This document shows positions 9,508-21,162 of a DNA stretch of 64,000 bases, piece by piece (within the stretch, counting starts at the first letter, position 1; every line of letters starts with the position of its first letter). Made by a program: the position numbers and the translations under genes. The DNA comes from Hamiltosporidium tvaerminnensis (lineage: Eukaryota > Microsporidia > Dubosqiidae): NCBI GenBank assembly GCA_022605425.2, contig CM061255.1:124001-188000 (forward strand), given 5' to 3'. The notes beneath the pieces are model-generated. The model was not told the origin of the DNA. It saw only the letters and a list, made by a program, of their open reading frames with translations, and did no database searches.

Positions 9508-11504
9508 AGTTTTTCTCTTTATATTTCTTTTAGTTTTAAATTTATCAGATAATTAAATTATTTAATTAAACTTATTCACAGATATTTTATTGTTTAATAG
9601 AATATTAAATAACGACTAACGATTTGTAAATTAAAAATAGATTCAAAATACTATTTGGCGATTTTCATCTCAAACTAAATGAGTCTATAAAAGAAAGAAA
9701 TTTTATACACTCTTTTTGGTTTATTAATAAAAATATGCATTTTAGAATCTTATCTGGAAATAAATTTGTTCCATATTAACTATTTAAATATCTAACAACA
9801 TTCAATAGAAGCTTAATCAATTAAATTCCAAAACATTTAATCTCTCATATAAATTCATCTTCTGTAGAACGTCTCTTAGAACTAATTTCGAAACAAACGA
9901 ATATTTTCTAAGTAAAAACTTAAAAGGGTATCCTCAATCTAATTGAAATTAAAATAGACCTGAAGATTGGGTCTGAAATCAATGACATGTTTGTAACAAA
10001 ATTTTTAAACTCTGAGTAAAAAGTGCTATAAATTATTTATAAAATAATTAAAATAACATAATGCATTTAATATATTTGAGGACCATCTGGATTAAAATCA
10101 TTAGATTTTTTCCCGATTAAGATTAGAATTGGTTTGAAAAAGATCCAAAAATTTCAAGACGAAAACAATTATGTTAACTGCGCACAATTTAACATGTTTT
10201 TTATCTTATATATGGGACTTAATAAATGTTTCGAAATTTAAATTTATTGGCTTAGTAACAAATTAGATTAAAACCAAGAAGTAACGAGTATTTAACTGTT
10301 TTTGATTAATATTGGTGGTTTAAGAAGCAATAATCAATCAAATGTATGGTGTCACTTTCTTTTACATTTCGATTTAAATATAATAGAAATGCCGGAACGA
10401 GTAACAAATTCTGTTTTGTACTCGAAGGTTGTCTTCACATCTTAATTTTGGATCAATATAAATGTTTGATGTGACTAGATAAGACGTGGCAAGGAAGGGA
10501 GATACGGTATTTCTTTTGTCAGAATAAATATAAATTAAAATCTAAAAGACGGGTCTTGTGCTCTTTTGCTGAGATTCTTTAAATAACTTTGCAAAGACAG
10601 GATCAGACATCTGAATAAAATTATATCTAGTTTAGGGATTATAAATAAGAAACATATATATTAAATTGAAAAGGAGGATTTTATACTCGAAATGGCTATA
10701 ATTACAAAAAAAAACTCGCTTCAACTCTTCTAAACATAAGAACTAAAAAACCAGGAATTTTTGGTAGGTATTCCAGGTTTCTAATCACTTCAACTACAGA
10801 TATAATTTCGCATACGATAAATTCGAACTTTAATTCAGATAAATACCATAATATCGCCAAAATGTCAGTTTGGGTAACAACAGACTCTTCGTTTTTAAAT
10901 ATTTTTAAAATCATGGTCGAATCTATTTTTTGATCGCGAAGTCTGGGTGTGAAGATAATATGCCATATTGAGCCGGAAGGACGCAATGATGGCTGTTATA
11001 CTAGAATTTTGAAAAACCAAACCAAAATATCTACTCACTATATATTCTTTAATAGCCTAGACTGTAAAGAAATCAAATAACATATTTTTGAAACCTTTAA
11101 ATGTAAATAGAATGCAATAAAATTGCATTCATCTAAAATATCAAAAAAGTTTAAATCCAAAAAAAATTATCGGAAAGAATCGAGAAAGGGTTAGAAAAAG
11201 CCAAATTTGGATTAAATGAAACACTACCGACTTGAATATAACTCACCGTTTGTATTATACTTCTTTCAAAATATATTTAGATTTTTGTTCGGGAAAAAAT
11301 TGTAAGAATATCTTTATGTTTTTATTACAAACATTATAATTTTTAAAAGATTTGTAACAATAAATACCTTTCAATCATATGAGTATATGCATATATAAAT
11401 TAAATCTATTATAAATTAAAAAGCAAAGAAATTTTATTGTTTAAATCTGCCGCTGATGAATCGACTCCATAGTAGCAAATATATTTATTTTAAAAAATAT
11501 CAAA
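9508..11504. other. AT-rich, no firm gene
   Basis: A 94-codon minus frame at 10702-10986 begins with TTG and has an internal ATG. Its sequence (ILWYLSELKFEF, IRNLEYLPKIP) vaguely recalls a leucine-rich-repeat fragment, but I cannot support a gene. The remainder shows nothing. Confidence 0.35.
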
Positions 11505-12190
11505 TATTTTGAAAACAGTGGCACGTGTTATATTGTTTTCATGAAATTAACGCAATTCTAGGTTTATCATAAGAAAGTACAACTCAGCACTCCATAGGCC
11601 CCCCTGCCATACCTACGTCCTGAAGCCCTTCATCTATCAGGTTTGTAAATTATTTAATGAGTGAGCCAATTAACTGGTGTTTGTTAATTTCTGTTGCATG
11701 GAGTGTAATCGCAGGTCGAAACCTAACTTAATCCTTTGTAGAATATGCAGCATTCCCAATTACTTTACACATTCCGAACTTAATTAACTACTAGCTAAGA
11801 TATATCTCGTAAATTAACATGCTGCTTGTTTAGCCGCTAATACTATACCTCATTTATAATTTCTACTTGGATTTAAAAGACTTTGTTTTTATATCTCTTA
11901 GCATCTAAGTGCTCTAACTAGAATAAGAGAAATTAGGCTTACATGTTTCTAAATAACAATTAGTTAAAGGTTTGGCAAGAGCGGCAATGCAATTTCGTAA
12001 AAAACTCAAATTATACCCGAGAAAAATTACAGCCATTAAGTATACTTCCTCCTTCAAACAACCTCCTATAGACTTCAAAAGCATGGTTTATTTTTATTCA
12101 CATTGAAAGTTCAAAACATATCTCAAACATATATTTCACTTTCTCATTGTCAAGCAAATGGTATTTTATGTGGTTATTTACAGTTCACTC
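11505..12190 (-). mobile_element. ~700-bp interspersed element, decayed inverted copy
   Basis: Read on the minus strand, this aligns along its length with the young copies at 45895 and 60306. The 3' end (CAGTGGCACGTGTTATATTG on the plus strand) lies at 11517. The TTGCATGGAGTGTAATCGCAGG block lies near 11695, and CTAGCTAAGATATATCTCG near 11790. The 5' end (TGTCAAGCAAATGGTATTTTATGTGGTTAT) lies near 12148-12180. Divergence is high, with many substitutions and small indels, so it is an old insertion. Confidence 0.75.
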
Positions 12191-12759
12191 CTTATCCTTA
12201 ATAGTTCTAGTAGTTATCTTTTTTACGGGTGATACTATAGATAATTATGATATTCAAATATTTTTTTACTAAAAATAAACTTAAAAGAATAATTTCAAAC
12301 TGAGATAAATATTAAACTTTTCTTAACATCGAGTCAGTTACACGATGTTTTAGATTTTCAAACCAAAAAATTTAAACCGTAGGATTTAGCGATAAATGAA
12401 GCGGTAATATTTTAGGGTGCAAAGATTGTAATCTTCAAATAATTTTAGACAATAGTATTCTTAAGGTCATTTCAGATTATTGGTGATATATATAATGCGC
12501 AAATTCAATAGGCGATCTGCATAAATTTTTATTCCCATTTATTTTATACAGAAATAAAAAGATATTATACTAAATAAAAGAATGCAATCTATAGGTACAT
12601 CTAACAAAAAAAACACGTTCATTTACAACATTTTGTCAAATCAAAAGGTTTTTTTATCGAAGCAGCCTACACTTTGGTTGGAATTTTGATTTTTATAGCT
12701 TTTTTTACAGCACCGGTATTGAGCAATTTACATTTAAGCCGCATATAGATTATAATCTT
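12191..12759. other. AT-rich, nothing recognised
   Basis: No gene, RNA or repeat is seen. Confidence 0.4.
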
Positions 12760-12763
12760 GGCT

Positions 12764-13187
12764 CTAATATCTATTTAACATTCTGTCGTAGCCTCTCTCG
12801 AGGCACCCAGATAAAATGTATCTTTGATAAAGGCAGGCTCTATCATTCGAATTAAAGGTTTTTTTAACATGTCTAACAAAATAGTTGTTTTGATCAACGA
12901 AATATTTATTAAATTTAATATTCCAATTCTTCGTTTTCCTTTCTTCCACCATTAAGGTTTTAATAAAATAAAATTTTATATTTTATAAGGGAATTCAATA
13001 ACTTGTAATTGTGTAGTAGAATACTACACATTCTTTTGGCGAATCTACAGAAGAGAAATTTCATCTGCTGAAATAAACTTTCTATTACATACTGTAAATT
13101 AGTTCTAGTTTGAGGGTGGATAAATAATTTCATGATTTGTGCATAATTGTAATAGATTTGATATGTGATTCCAAGAACAAATCGCAT
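12764..13187 (-). pseudogene. Possible small broken gene, unknown
   Basis: Two adjacent minus frames, 12960-13187 (75 codons from ATG) and 12764-12952 (62 codons from ATG), lie seven bases apart in different phases. A GGG run stands nine bases before the first ATG on the coding strand. The second piece (VRHVKKTFNSNDRACLYQ and GCLERGYDRMLN) looks more protein-like than the surrounding random frames. I infer a decayed coding sequence with one frameshift. The family is not recognised and both frames could be chance. Confidence 0.2.
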
Positions 13188-13499
13188 GATATTTGCCCAA
13201 TTTCAATCTCTACCAATATCTGAGACTAAAAGTGGTACCATTTTATTTTTCTTAAAGACATGTTAGTTGTAATCCTAACTTATAAGCATTTTCTGCTTAT
13301 ATTTTTTGTTAATGTTCCCTGTTTTTAGCTTACCAGATTTTTTTTCGAATCGAACTTTACTGAGGAATCATACTCTTCTGCTATTCGTTATTCGCGACCT
13401 GTTACTTTTGCTATCAAAAGATTCTAATAGATTCATTTTTAACTATTGATACAGAAATAAAAACTCGGCTTAAATAGCGAAGTTAACGCTTGAGACAAC

Positions 13500-14760
13500 C
13501 CGACAAGAAAGAATTCTTTATTCTATTGACTAATTATGCTACTGGGTGTTTATAGACTACCTTTTTCTGTAGTTATAAATTATTTCCATCCTTTATATTA
13601 CTTAATGTTATCTTTGCAACATATATAATGCAGAAATTTTGTTGTAAAAAAATATTTTAGGGCATCCTTGAACTTTGTTCCATGTATGGCTTCATAGAAA
13701 ATAAATTTATGCCAATATAATCACTTTGATGCCCAAACCCAAACAAAGATGGCTTTTTTGTCGATTTTTTGCTGTAGATGTCTATCAGGCACAAGCAAGG
13801 CATAGTGTTCATATCTTGTTTCGCAAGTTTTCTTGAACCTAGAATTTATAAGTGTCTAGACATCTCATCTACAATATTTTACTTGTGCCATATTTGTCAG
13901 AGTTATATGATGGTGGTTTGTGTATGTATAGCGATTATATCTTTTCAAAATAGTGAACATTCAAATGGTAAAAATATTAAAGTACATATGCTTCTTTTTC
14001 CTAACCTTGATTTTTAAACGATCGAAATTTGATAAATTTACTAAAATAATCTAGGTATGCTAATATGAATTTTATTAATTATCAGGTATTGACAGCCTGA
14101 CGATTTCTCAACTATGCATCTTTAATTCTTGAGACTACTTACCATCGGTCATATATTCCATTTTCTTTGATATACCGCGTTATTTCGATCGTTATCATAA
14201 ATTTGGATGTCTTACTATCAGTATTCTTAAATATTATATAGTTTGAATTGTTTTTTTCCATACGGTTTCGACTAACATGCCCATTTGCAACAAATGAATC
14301 ATCTAAATTCAGAAATATCTCTTCCCATCCAAATTAAACCCGATATGGACCTTACTTCCTCTAAAGATATGTGTCTTTTCCTTCTCGCAAATAGATATTG
14401 CGTTAAACCCGAGTAAATGCTGATATATGGGTTTTTTCCTACTAATTTTCCTTTAGATGCTTTAAAATTTTCTATTTGATCCAGGTTGTTGATTTGTTAC
14501 AGCCAATGTACCCTGACCTTTCGATAAACCAAATACCTATATTTTTGTAACGATTAATTCTTCATATCACTTGCATCTGTTATCCTCGGGTCTATATAGT
14601 ATTCTGTTAGAAAAATACTAACATTTTATGTCGTTTTATGACGAACCCTCTTATATCAGCTTCTACTGAGTTTCATCTCAGCCAAAAGTAAAATCAGACA
14701 GGAACACATCTGGTGGATCAGATAGGTTTGGAAAAAAATTCGTAGGTTTTCTTTTTTGTG
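13500..14760. other. Compositionally distinct stretch, possible unidentified relic
   Basis: Between about 13.5 and 14.76 kb the sequence is visibly less AT-biased than its neighbours (segments such as CTCGGGTCTATATAG and CAGCCAATGTACCCTGACC). It has short coding-like pieces on the minus strand broken by stops, for example one around 14,160-14,290. I could not assign it to the LINE, the ~700-bp element or any protein family. It may be an old mobile element or a dead gene. Confidence 0.25.
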
Positions 14761-16382
14761 GGTAATGAAAAGATTTGAATAAATGAAACTTTAAATTTAA
14801 AAACTTTTAAAATAAAAGTATAAAAAAAATTCTGAAAAGAACGAATTCAAAAGAATCGGAAAAATAAATTGGGAAAAAGTGCTTAAAAAACTTTTAAGTT
14901 GATGGATTTTATTTAGTTTTTGTTTCTTTATATAAGTACTGCCTATTGGTTTTTTCTAATTTTCCTTTATATACGCACTCTTTATAATTAAATCTAAAAA
15001 TCTAGTAAAATGAAAATTTAAATAATAAAGAAAATATGGTTTATTAGATAAATATACTTTAAATAACAGATTTTACAAAAATTTACTTTTTTTTAATAAT
15101 TTTAGTAACAGGCTTTTGTCTTTATACGTGCAATTTAGCGGGTAAATGCAACAAAGCACAACGAAGGGATAAAATAAAATAACAACAAAATTTTCTAAAT
15201 TCTTAGTAAGAAATTTTTCAAAAACCGAGTATATAGAATATAAGAATTTAATTGAAAAGATGGGAATTTAATTTTACTTCAAATATAAAGGCATTAGCAT
15301 AAGTTCGAGGGGATGATGTTGTATTATATCTTTTTTTATTTTTTGACGGGGAAATAGAATAAACTATGTCTTTTCAGAAGAAAAAACCCAAAAAAATGTA
15401 AGTTCGTTGATAGGTAAAATGGTCAAGAGACGGGTCGATAATAATGCCAAACTAAGCGGCAAAAATCACATCAGAAGCATTATCTTGTTAAATCCTGTCA
15501 ATTTTTAAAGTAACCAGAGAAATTGCAGCATAATTTATTGTGATCTGGTAGTATAAAAATTATTTTAAAATGTTTTAAATTACTTAACTTTCAAATTCAA
15601 TTTTTAGAAGAAAGGCTATTATCCAGAATAAATAAATTGATTGCAACAACATTGAAATAGTATGAATCTAGATTTAGAAACTTAAGCTTCGAATAAGAAT
15701 GTAAACAATCATATTTCTTAGCTAATATTAAAAAGGCGGTTCTAAACCATGTATTTTTATAGGCAATTTAAGTAATATCAAAGTCAAATTTGTATACAGG
15801 TTGCAAAAAGGAGGCATGGAAGGGATATAGGAAGCGGAAACCACGATTTGTTTATAAAATATCCAAAACATATGCACATAGAGTAAGAATTTTCTATAAT
15901 TAAGGATGCAAGTTTTGGCTTTCAAATTATGATTTAACGAGTCATAAAAACACTTTGATTTTTAATTTCGAAGAAGAATAGACTAAAACGCCAAATATAA
16001 ATCAATTCGAAGTAAAACGGATTAAATAAACAAACCCAGTGCAAAATTACTTTGGTTTGAAGAAGTAAAATAAAAACCAAAAATTATTTACTGATAAGAA
16101 AAGCGTTCTATTAAACTACAAATTCTATTGAGAAATATAATATTGCTAATATTGGTGAATTTTTTCGATTAAAATTAGGACAAATATGAAAATGTTTGGG
16201 TGGAAATATTTATAATCAATGATTTTGTTAAAAATATAACACAAATTAATTCAATTACAGAAAGTTTATACATTTATTGGTTTTCAATTTCGAGTTTATA
16301 TGCTTAGGCAATTGGTATTATAGTTAAAAAGATAAACATAAAAGATTAAATTCAATATATCAAAAGAAACTTTAATCTTTGT
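14761..16382. other. AT-rich, nothing recognised
   Basis: No credible coding frame, RNA or repeat array is seen. A 65-codon minus frame at 15728-15925 has no features of a real protein. Confidence 0.45.
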
Positions 16383-18368
16383 TCAATCTGGATAGATTTC
16401 CAAGATTTTAAATATGGCCTTTAATCTTTTGTTGCAATCTTTAGTTGATTTTTGGATATATTTTTGAGAATAAAACTCATTATTCAATCCAACCTTTATA
16501 AAATGATTTAACATAACACAAATGTCTTGTGCTACATCGATTAATTCCTTTAAGTCTAAACGTTCTAAAAATATCTTTTTGTTTTTATGCTTTTGAACAA
16601 TAAGATCGATATGTTTTAATTCGTTTTTGACAAGACTTTCTTTATCACGCAGAATAACTAAACCACAAAACTCATTTTCAAATAACTCAATATAAGAATC
16701 AATCATATTTTCATACACAAGTCTGAAATTAAGTCGAATTTTACTGTCGACTTTATGAGGGTTTTTATAAAGTGTTATAAGCAAATTGTTAATTAAATAC
16801 ACGGAATCGAATTTCTTAGGCTTAGAAATTCCTAAGTTTTTTAATTGTGAAATGAAAAATATTATTATTTTTGGATTCATTTGGAAAATACAATCTGAAA
16901 TTACTCTGCTTAAATATATATATCCACCCTGGGATATATGAATATCTTTATTTCTATAGATAACATTGATAAATATGAAATCAAGCATGTAAATGTAATT
17001 TTCAGGAATTTTAGTCATCCGGAAAATTTTTCTTGCTATTTTGTCATAAACCATGTATAGTCTTTTTAGAACAAGAAATGCATTTTTATCTCCATTATAC
17101 ATATCGAAATCTTTATGTTCTTTGGAAAGGACTTCACCAATAATGTTTTTATCGCACACTATTTTATTTGGTTGGACATTACAAAGTGATTCAGCGGTTT
17201 TAAGAAGTAGAATCCAAAGGCATGAATTTTTAACTAAATTTATGTCTTCTTTAATTATACTTTTTATAAAATATTTTAAATTTACGATATTTTTAGCATA
17301 TGATAGTAACGGGGAACATGGTTTACAAAAATCATACCTCTCTACCGATTCTTTTAGTTTTTCAGCCAGATATTTTATCATTGCATCGGAATCAATTTGT
17401 GACCAGAAACCATTTTCATTGGCTGCTATATGATCAATTAATTCGAAAAAGAGAGCATTATCGGCTTTTAAAACATATCCGTCTATTGAAAAATCACCCT
17501 CGATAAAGAATTGAATATCTGAAAATCCTATATATTCTGTTACTAAATTTTCTAATACTGCATAATTTTTACCATGGGTATCGATTATTTTACTGAACTT
17601 TTTTATTTTGGAAAGATATAGTTCCATGGTAGAGCACGAATCATGCTTTTCTATCTTTAATCCGTTTTTATCTCGGAATTCTGTGCAATTATATGATTCT
17701 ACGTAGTCTTCATCTTTAATATTTGAGTTCTCGTAAATTGGATTGCAAAATTTTGATTTCTGTTCTGTATTATGAAGGCCATTCTCGATGTAGATATCAG
17801 ATCTCTCAGTATGATATCGTTCGTCTAGATTTCTAGGATTATATGACTCATATCTTTCATTTAGTTCGTCTTTTAGTTTGTAATCGAAAGAATTATCTCT
17901 CGATGCGCGAAAACGCATCTCTTCAAAATCTGAACCAGGGTTTCTATGTTTCTTCTCTTCCCTATAATATGGAAGATATCGATTTCTTTGTTTTCTCCTC
18001 GAAGATTCTTCATACTCAAAAGTTTCCTCAAATCTAAAATGTGTTCTAGATGTTTTGTACGTATGTTCACCATATGGTGGAAAAAATAGTTGTTGAGGGC
18101 GGTACTCATGCCTATTTGCATACATATATTGATCATCGAAACTTTCATTTCTTAGGTGTGAGGTAGTATGAGTTTCTCGGGTCGGGCTTCTAAATAATAT
18201 GCTTAACGATATTTCTTTAGGCTCTTGCAAGCTTTGATAGCCTTGGGTGTTTTCATACCAATAATCTTCTTCTCCATCGATATAAGCCCGTGGTTTTCTA
18301 TAAATATCATACCTTGAAGAATATACATATTTTATTAAAAAAGTAATATAATATATATTTCTTACCAT
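16383..18368 (-). CDS. Large orphan protein with charged Arg/Tyr/Glu-rich N-terminal half
   Basis: 661 residues from ATG at 18368, with CCCC three bases upstream on the coding strand, which supports the start. Residues 1-17 (MVRNIYYITFLIKYVYS) form a short hydrophobic stretch that could be a signal peptide. Residues ~18-240 are hydrophilic and low-complexity, rich in Arg, Tyr, Glu, Asp and His, with many RY, RH and EE pairs. Residues ~245-661 look like a folded helical domain with scattered cysteines and hydrophobic heptads. I recognise no family. ATG is followed by GTAAG, which resembles a splice donor, but removing a ~53-nt segment to the nearest CAAG would bring a stop into frame, so I keep it unspliced. 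Likely a lineage-specific secreted or structural protein; this is inference. Confidence 0.65.
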   Translation of the reverse strand: MVRNIYYITFLIKYVYSSRYDIYRKPRAYIDGEEDYWYENTQGYQSLQEPKEISLSILFRSPTRETHTTSHLRNESFDDQYMYANRHEYRPQQLFFPPYGEHTYKTSRTHFRFEETFEYEESSRRKQRNRYLPYYREEKKHRNPGSDFEEMRFRASRDNSFDYKLKDELNERYESYNPRNLDERYHTERSDIYIENGLHNTEQKSKFCNPIYENSNIKDEDYVESYNCTEFRDKNGLKIEKHDSCSTMELYLSKIKKFSKIIDTHGKNYAVLENLVTEYIGFSDIQFFIEGDFSIDGYVLKADNALFFELIDHIAANENGFWSQIDSDAMIKYLAEKLKESVERYDFCKPCSPLLSYAKNIVNLKYFIKSIIKEDINLVKNSCLWILLLKTAESLCNVQPNKIVCDKNIIGEVLSKEHKDFDMYNGDKNAFLVLKRLYMVYDKIARKIFRMTKIPENYIYMLDFIFINVIYRNKDIHISQGGYIYLSRVISDCIFQMNPKIIIFFISQLKNLGISKPKKFDSVYLINNLLITLYKNPHKVDSKIRLNFRLVYENMIDSYIELFENEFCGLVILRDKESLVKNELKHIDLIVQKHKNKKIFLERLDLKELIDVAQDICVMLNHFIKVGLNNEFYSQKYIQKSTKDCNKRLKAIFKILEIYPD

Positions 18369-18370
18369 TT

Positions 18371-18374
18371 GGGG
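18371..18374 (-). promoter_or_regulatory. CCCC start-proximal signal
   Basis: The coding strand reads TTAGCCCCAAATGG, only two bases between the C run and the ATG. It supports the start of the 661-residue protein. Confidence 0.5.
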
Positions 18375-18955
18375 CTAAGGTGTTTCAGTTGTATTAAATA
18401 AATGAAAATTAAATAATTTGCAACCATAGAAAAAAATTTATAATCGCAAAGTATTTTATCAATTTTATTTTTCTAGATTAAATATTATTTGGAATGTAAA
18501 AATATATCACTTCGAAGATTATATATTTCATTTTTGAAAAATTGACTGTTTTATATAAATGTAAAATTTTTTTCCTCTAAATATGTTGACTCACCGAGAT
18601 TATGATTTGAGGTTTTTATATTTAAATTTTTTAATAGAACATTCTCTTTAATTAAATCTAATACTAAAACAGAAATCATCTTTAATTTTTAAATAATTTG
18701 AAATTGTTTTTACAAAATATTAAGATCAGTTACCTTCGAAAAATCAAACATATAGAACATCGTATATCGATAAGGAATAATTATTATTTGAAACGTGCTT
18801 TATATTTTATCAATCAAAGTCTTAGATATTTTTGAATAACAATGTTAATATATGGTTATGTTTATTGATAAAATAGTTTATACAGATCCGTGGCTTTAAA
18901 GCTAGTACACGTAGCATCATTGTATTGCTTCTGAAAATTTTATAATAAAAATATT
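18375..18955. other. AT-rich 5' flank, nothing recognised
   Basis: No gene or repeat is seen. Confidence 0.45.
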
Positions 18956-19195
18956 CTCATGTATTCATTCATTCATCCTTGGCACTACAGCTCTGTGCGA
19001 GCCTTGGCCTCCCCTAGTAATACCGCCAACCGGTCTTTTCCCAGTGGATTTGTTTACTTATCGGGTTTCGTAACAAGGTAGTTTTAAAGTGTGGTTGTTA
19101 GCCCTACCCCAACATGGAAGATCAGTCTCTTTTAGTCACCTCTTACGACAAGCAGAGAATACACCAAGCCAATTCTGCTCTTGACATGGTGGGGG
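18956..19195. mobile_element. Short interspersed repeat, copy 1 of 2
   Basis: About 240 bp with noticeably higher GC content. It shares ordered blocks with 37485-37705: GCGAGCCTTGGCC, AGTAAT.CCGCC, TTTCCAGTGG, and near the end CTTACGACAAGCAGAGAATA followed by CCAAGC and AATTCTG. No coding frame is conserved between the copies and no clean target-site duplication is visible. The CTCTTACGACAAGCAG block resembles, from memory, sequence found in interspersed repeats of arthropods. If so, it would point to an element shared with an animal host. That similarity is unverified. Confidence 0.6.
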
Positions 19196-20927
19196 ATTTT
19201 CATATATAGTCATAAAAAATTTCAAATGATGATGGTCTTAACTCCATCTCGCATCTTTCATATATATGGAGGAATGATATATATTATAGATTGTATTCTT
19301 ATCGATACGCCGAGGAAATTCTCTTCAAAATTTTTGACTATATCTTCGCTAAAATGCCGCCCTAAGCTAACTAATTTTAGAAAATACCCCATCTAGTTAC
19401 TTTTCTTTTCGAATTTTTTATTTAATTTTGTCACACCTGTTTTGGAAGTAAATTATAACATACCACCTCTAACATCCTATTTCACCATTTAGGAATTGAA
19501 TTTATTGACTATTTGAATTAAGAATTAAGCTAAAAGATTGTTGATTGCGATCAATAAAACTCTTCTTCTGATCCCCAAAAAACTTTTGCATTTTCTTATG
19601 TATTTTCTATATGGCAAACCGTCTTTTATTTCACAGTGAATCTCACAAGTAGTTGAAAATGAGAGCCTGATTTTTCTAATTTAATTCCAATCGATTTAAA
19701 TTATATAGCAGCAATCGTATTTTCTAAAAAGGATTCGCTAGAACGCTCTCCAAACCTTTATACTTCCAAGGTCAAAATTTCATATAAAAAAAATTAAATA
19801 TCAAATTGCAAGGAAAGTAAAATAAAATTTATTGGGCTTTTTAAACATTTAAATAGTTCTTTTATCCCTTTAATCGCCTTTTATTAGACCATGGTGTTCG
19901 TTAAGATGGTTATTTTTAAACCCCAAATACATATGAAAAACGTTTAAAGAAAGTATATTTCGTCTTATTCAATTCAAGATCTTTTTTTTTCAAACCATTA
20001 TTATAAATGAAATATTCATCTTATGTCATTTGAATTTTCGTTTTATATAATTTTATAACCCATTGCTACCTATGCTGAAGCTTTTCTATAGTTTTCAATG
20101 TTATTGGTTATTCTGGAAATTGCAAAGCTGATTATTCATTTGACTTGTTATTCAAATCAATTGAAAATTCTAAAATTGCATACTTTATTCTAATTTTTTA
20201 TTAGTAATATCCGAAACCGAACTCCATTCAAACGAGAACATCATTTTACTCGAGTTGAAGTAGGCTATTATGCACCCGAAAGTAGATACCAAAGGTTTTG
20301 GTCAATGATTAATATTGTTTGTATCCATATGATAGTTCGAATTTTTTCGTATCATACAAGCATCAATCATGTTCCTTGATATGTTTCTCTAGTGTTTTGT
20401 CTGATGATTACCGGCTATATATTTATAGTGTAACTTGCACGCTTCACTTAACCTGCGCTTTTTTCGTGTGTTTTTTCTATTTATAATAAAATACTTGAGT
20501 AGTCCAGAGTGTTTCAGCAACAATTTTTATATTTAGAGACGTTATCAAATCGTATGAGCACAGGAACACCGAACCTATCAAATAGAAATTTAAAATATTT
20601 TTTTGATTATGAAGTCTGGTTAATCGTCTTTGATTGAGACCTACTTTTTGTGTGCGTAACTAAGATTAAGGTTCTAATAATATTGGTTGTTTTTTTTCAA
20701 GTACACACCCCCCCCCAAAAAAAGAAAGCTAAATTTCATCACAAAGAGATCATATTTTGCTAGTAGTTTGATTTGTGCCAGCTGGAGAAAAAAGTGAATC
20801 ACCTATGCTTTAGTTTGAATTATTTTACCTGCTTATGTCTCTATAAGAATGCTTCAGCTTTTTTCCGCAATTTAAAGTTTTTTGCCATACATCGATATGT
20901 ATGGCATTATGCCTATTTTGTTTCGTC
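19196..20927. other. AT-rich, nothing recognised
   Basis: A 71-codon plus frame at 19181 overlaps the repeat end, and a ~50-codon minus frame lies opposite it. Neither is convincing. A run of nine C occurs near 20,708. Nothing else is seen. Confidence 0.4.
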
Positions 20928-21162
20928 AATAGTCTTATTCAGTGGTGAGGATATCGGAATTTAAGTCCGAAGGGCCGGGTTCGATCCCCAGTTGGTGACC
21001 TCTTTACCTTTCGTTCAGAAAATTTGCGTGAGGCTCACAGCCTAACCATTCAAAAGAAAATTGTCTTTGGAACGGTTATAACTTGGTGAAGCTATGATTC
21101 ATCGTTAGATTGTGTTCTATCCGTAGGGAAAGGAGCGGGCTTCTAAATAATAGTCTTATTCA
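20928..21162 (+). mobile_element. tRNA-derived SINE-like insertion with 14-bp target-site duplication
   Basis: A 207-bp body (20942-21148) is flanked by perfect copies of AATAGTCTTATTCA at 20928-20941 and 21149-21162. The head is tRNA-like. It has a D-arm-like GTGGTGAGGAT and a perfect 5-bp anticodon stem TCGGA/TCCGA around a 7-base loop with the conserved T33. It also has a T arm with GGTTCGATCCC (a canonical RNA polymerase III B box), one mismatch in its stem. A true 5' acceptor strand is missing, so it is not a working tRNA gene. The body continues into ~150 bp of unrelated sequence ending near GGGCTTCTAAATA. This is the classic structure of a tRNA-derived SINE mobilised by LINE machinery. 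Confidence 0.7.

Noticed and set aside
10702-10986. 94-codon minus frame resembling an LRR fragment
   Set aside because: It starts with TTG, is short and shows only weak pattern similarity.
18183-18199. 17-bp identity (CGGGCTTCTAAATAATA) between the 661-residue gene and the end of the SINE-like insertion near 21,137
   Set aside because: There is no extension of similarity on either side and the shared bases are coding in one place. I treat it as coincidence.
18308-18366. Intron right after the ATG of the 661-residue gene (ATG-GTAAG)
   Set aside because: Removing 53 nt to the nearest CAAG brings TGA into frame, whereas the unspliced frame gives a plausible hydrophobic leader.
20942-21010. 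Functional tRNA gene
   Set aside because: There is a good anticodon stem and B box, but no 5' acceptor strand pairs with TTGGTGA, and the anticodon position would read a stop codon. It is better explained as a tRNA-derived SINE head.
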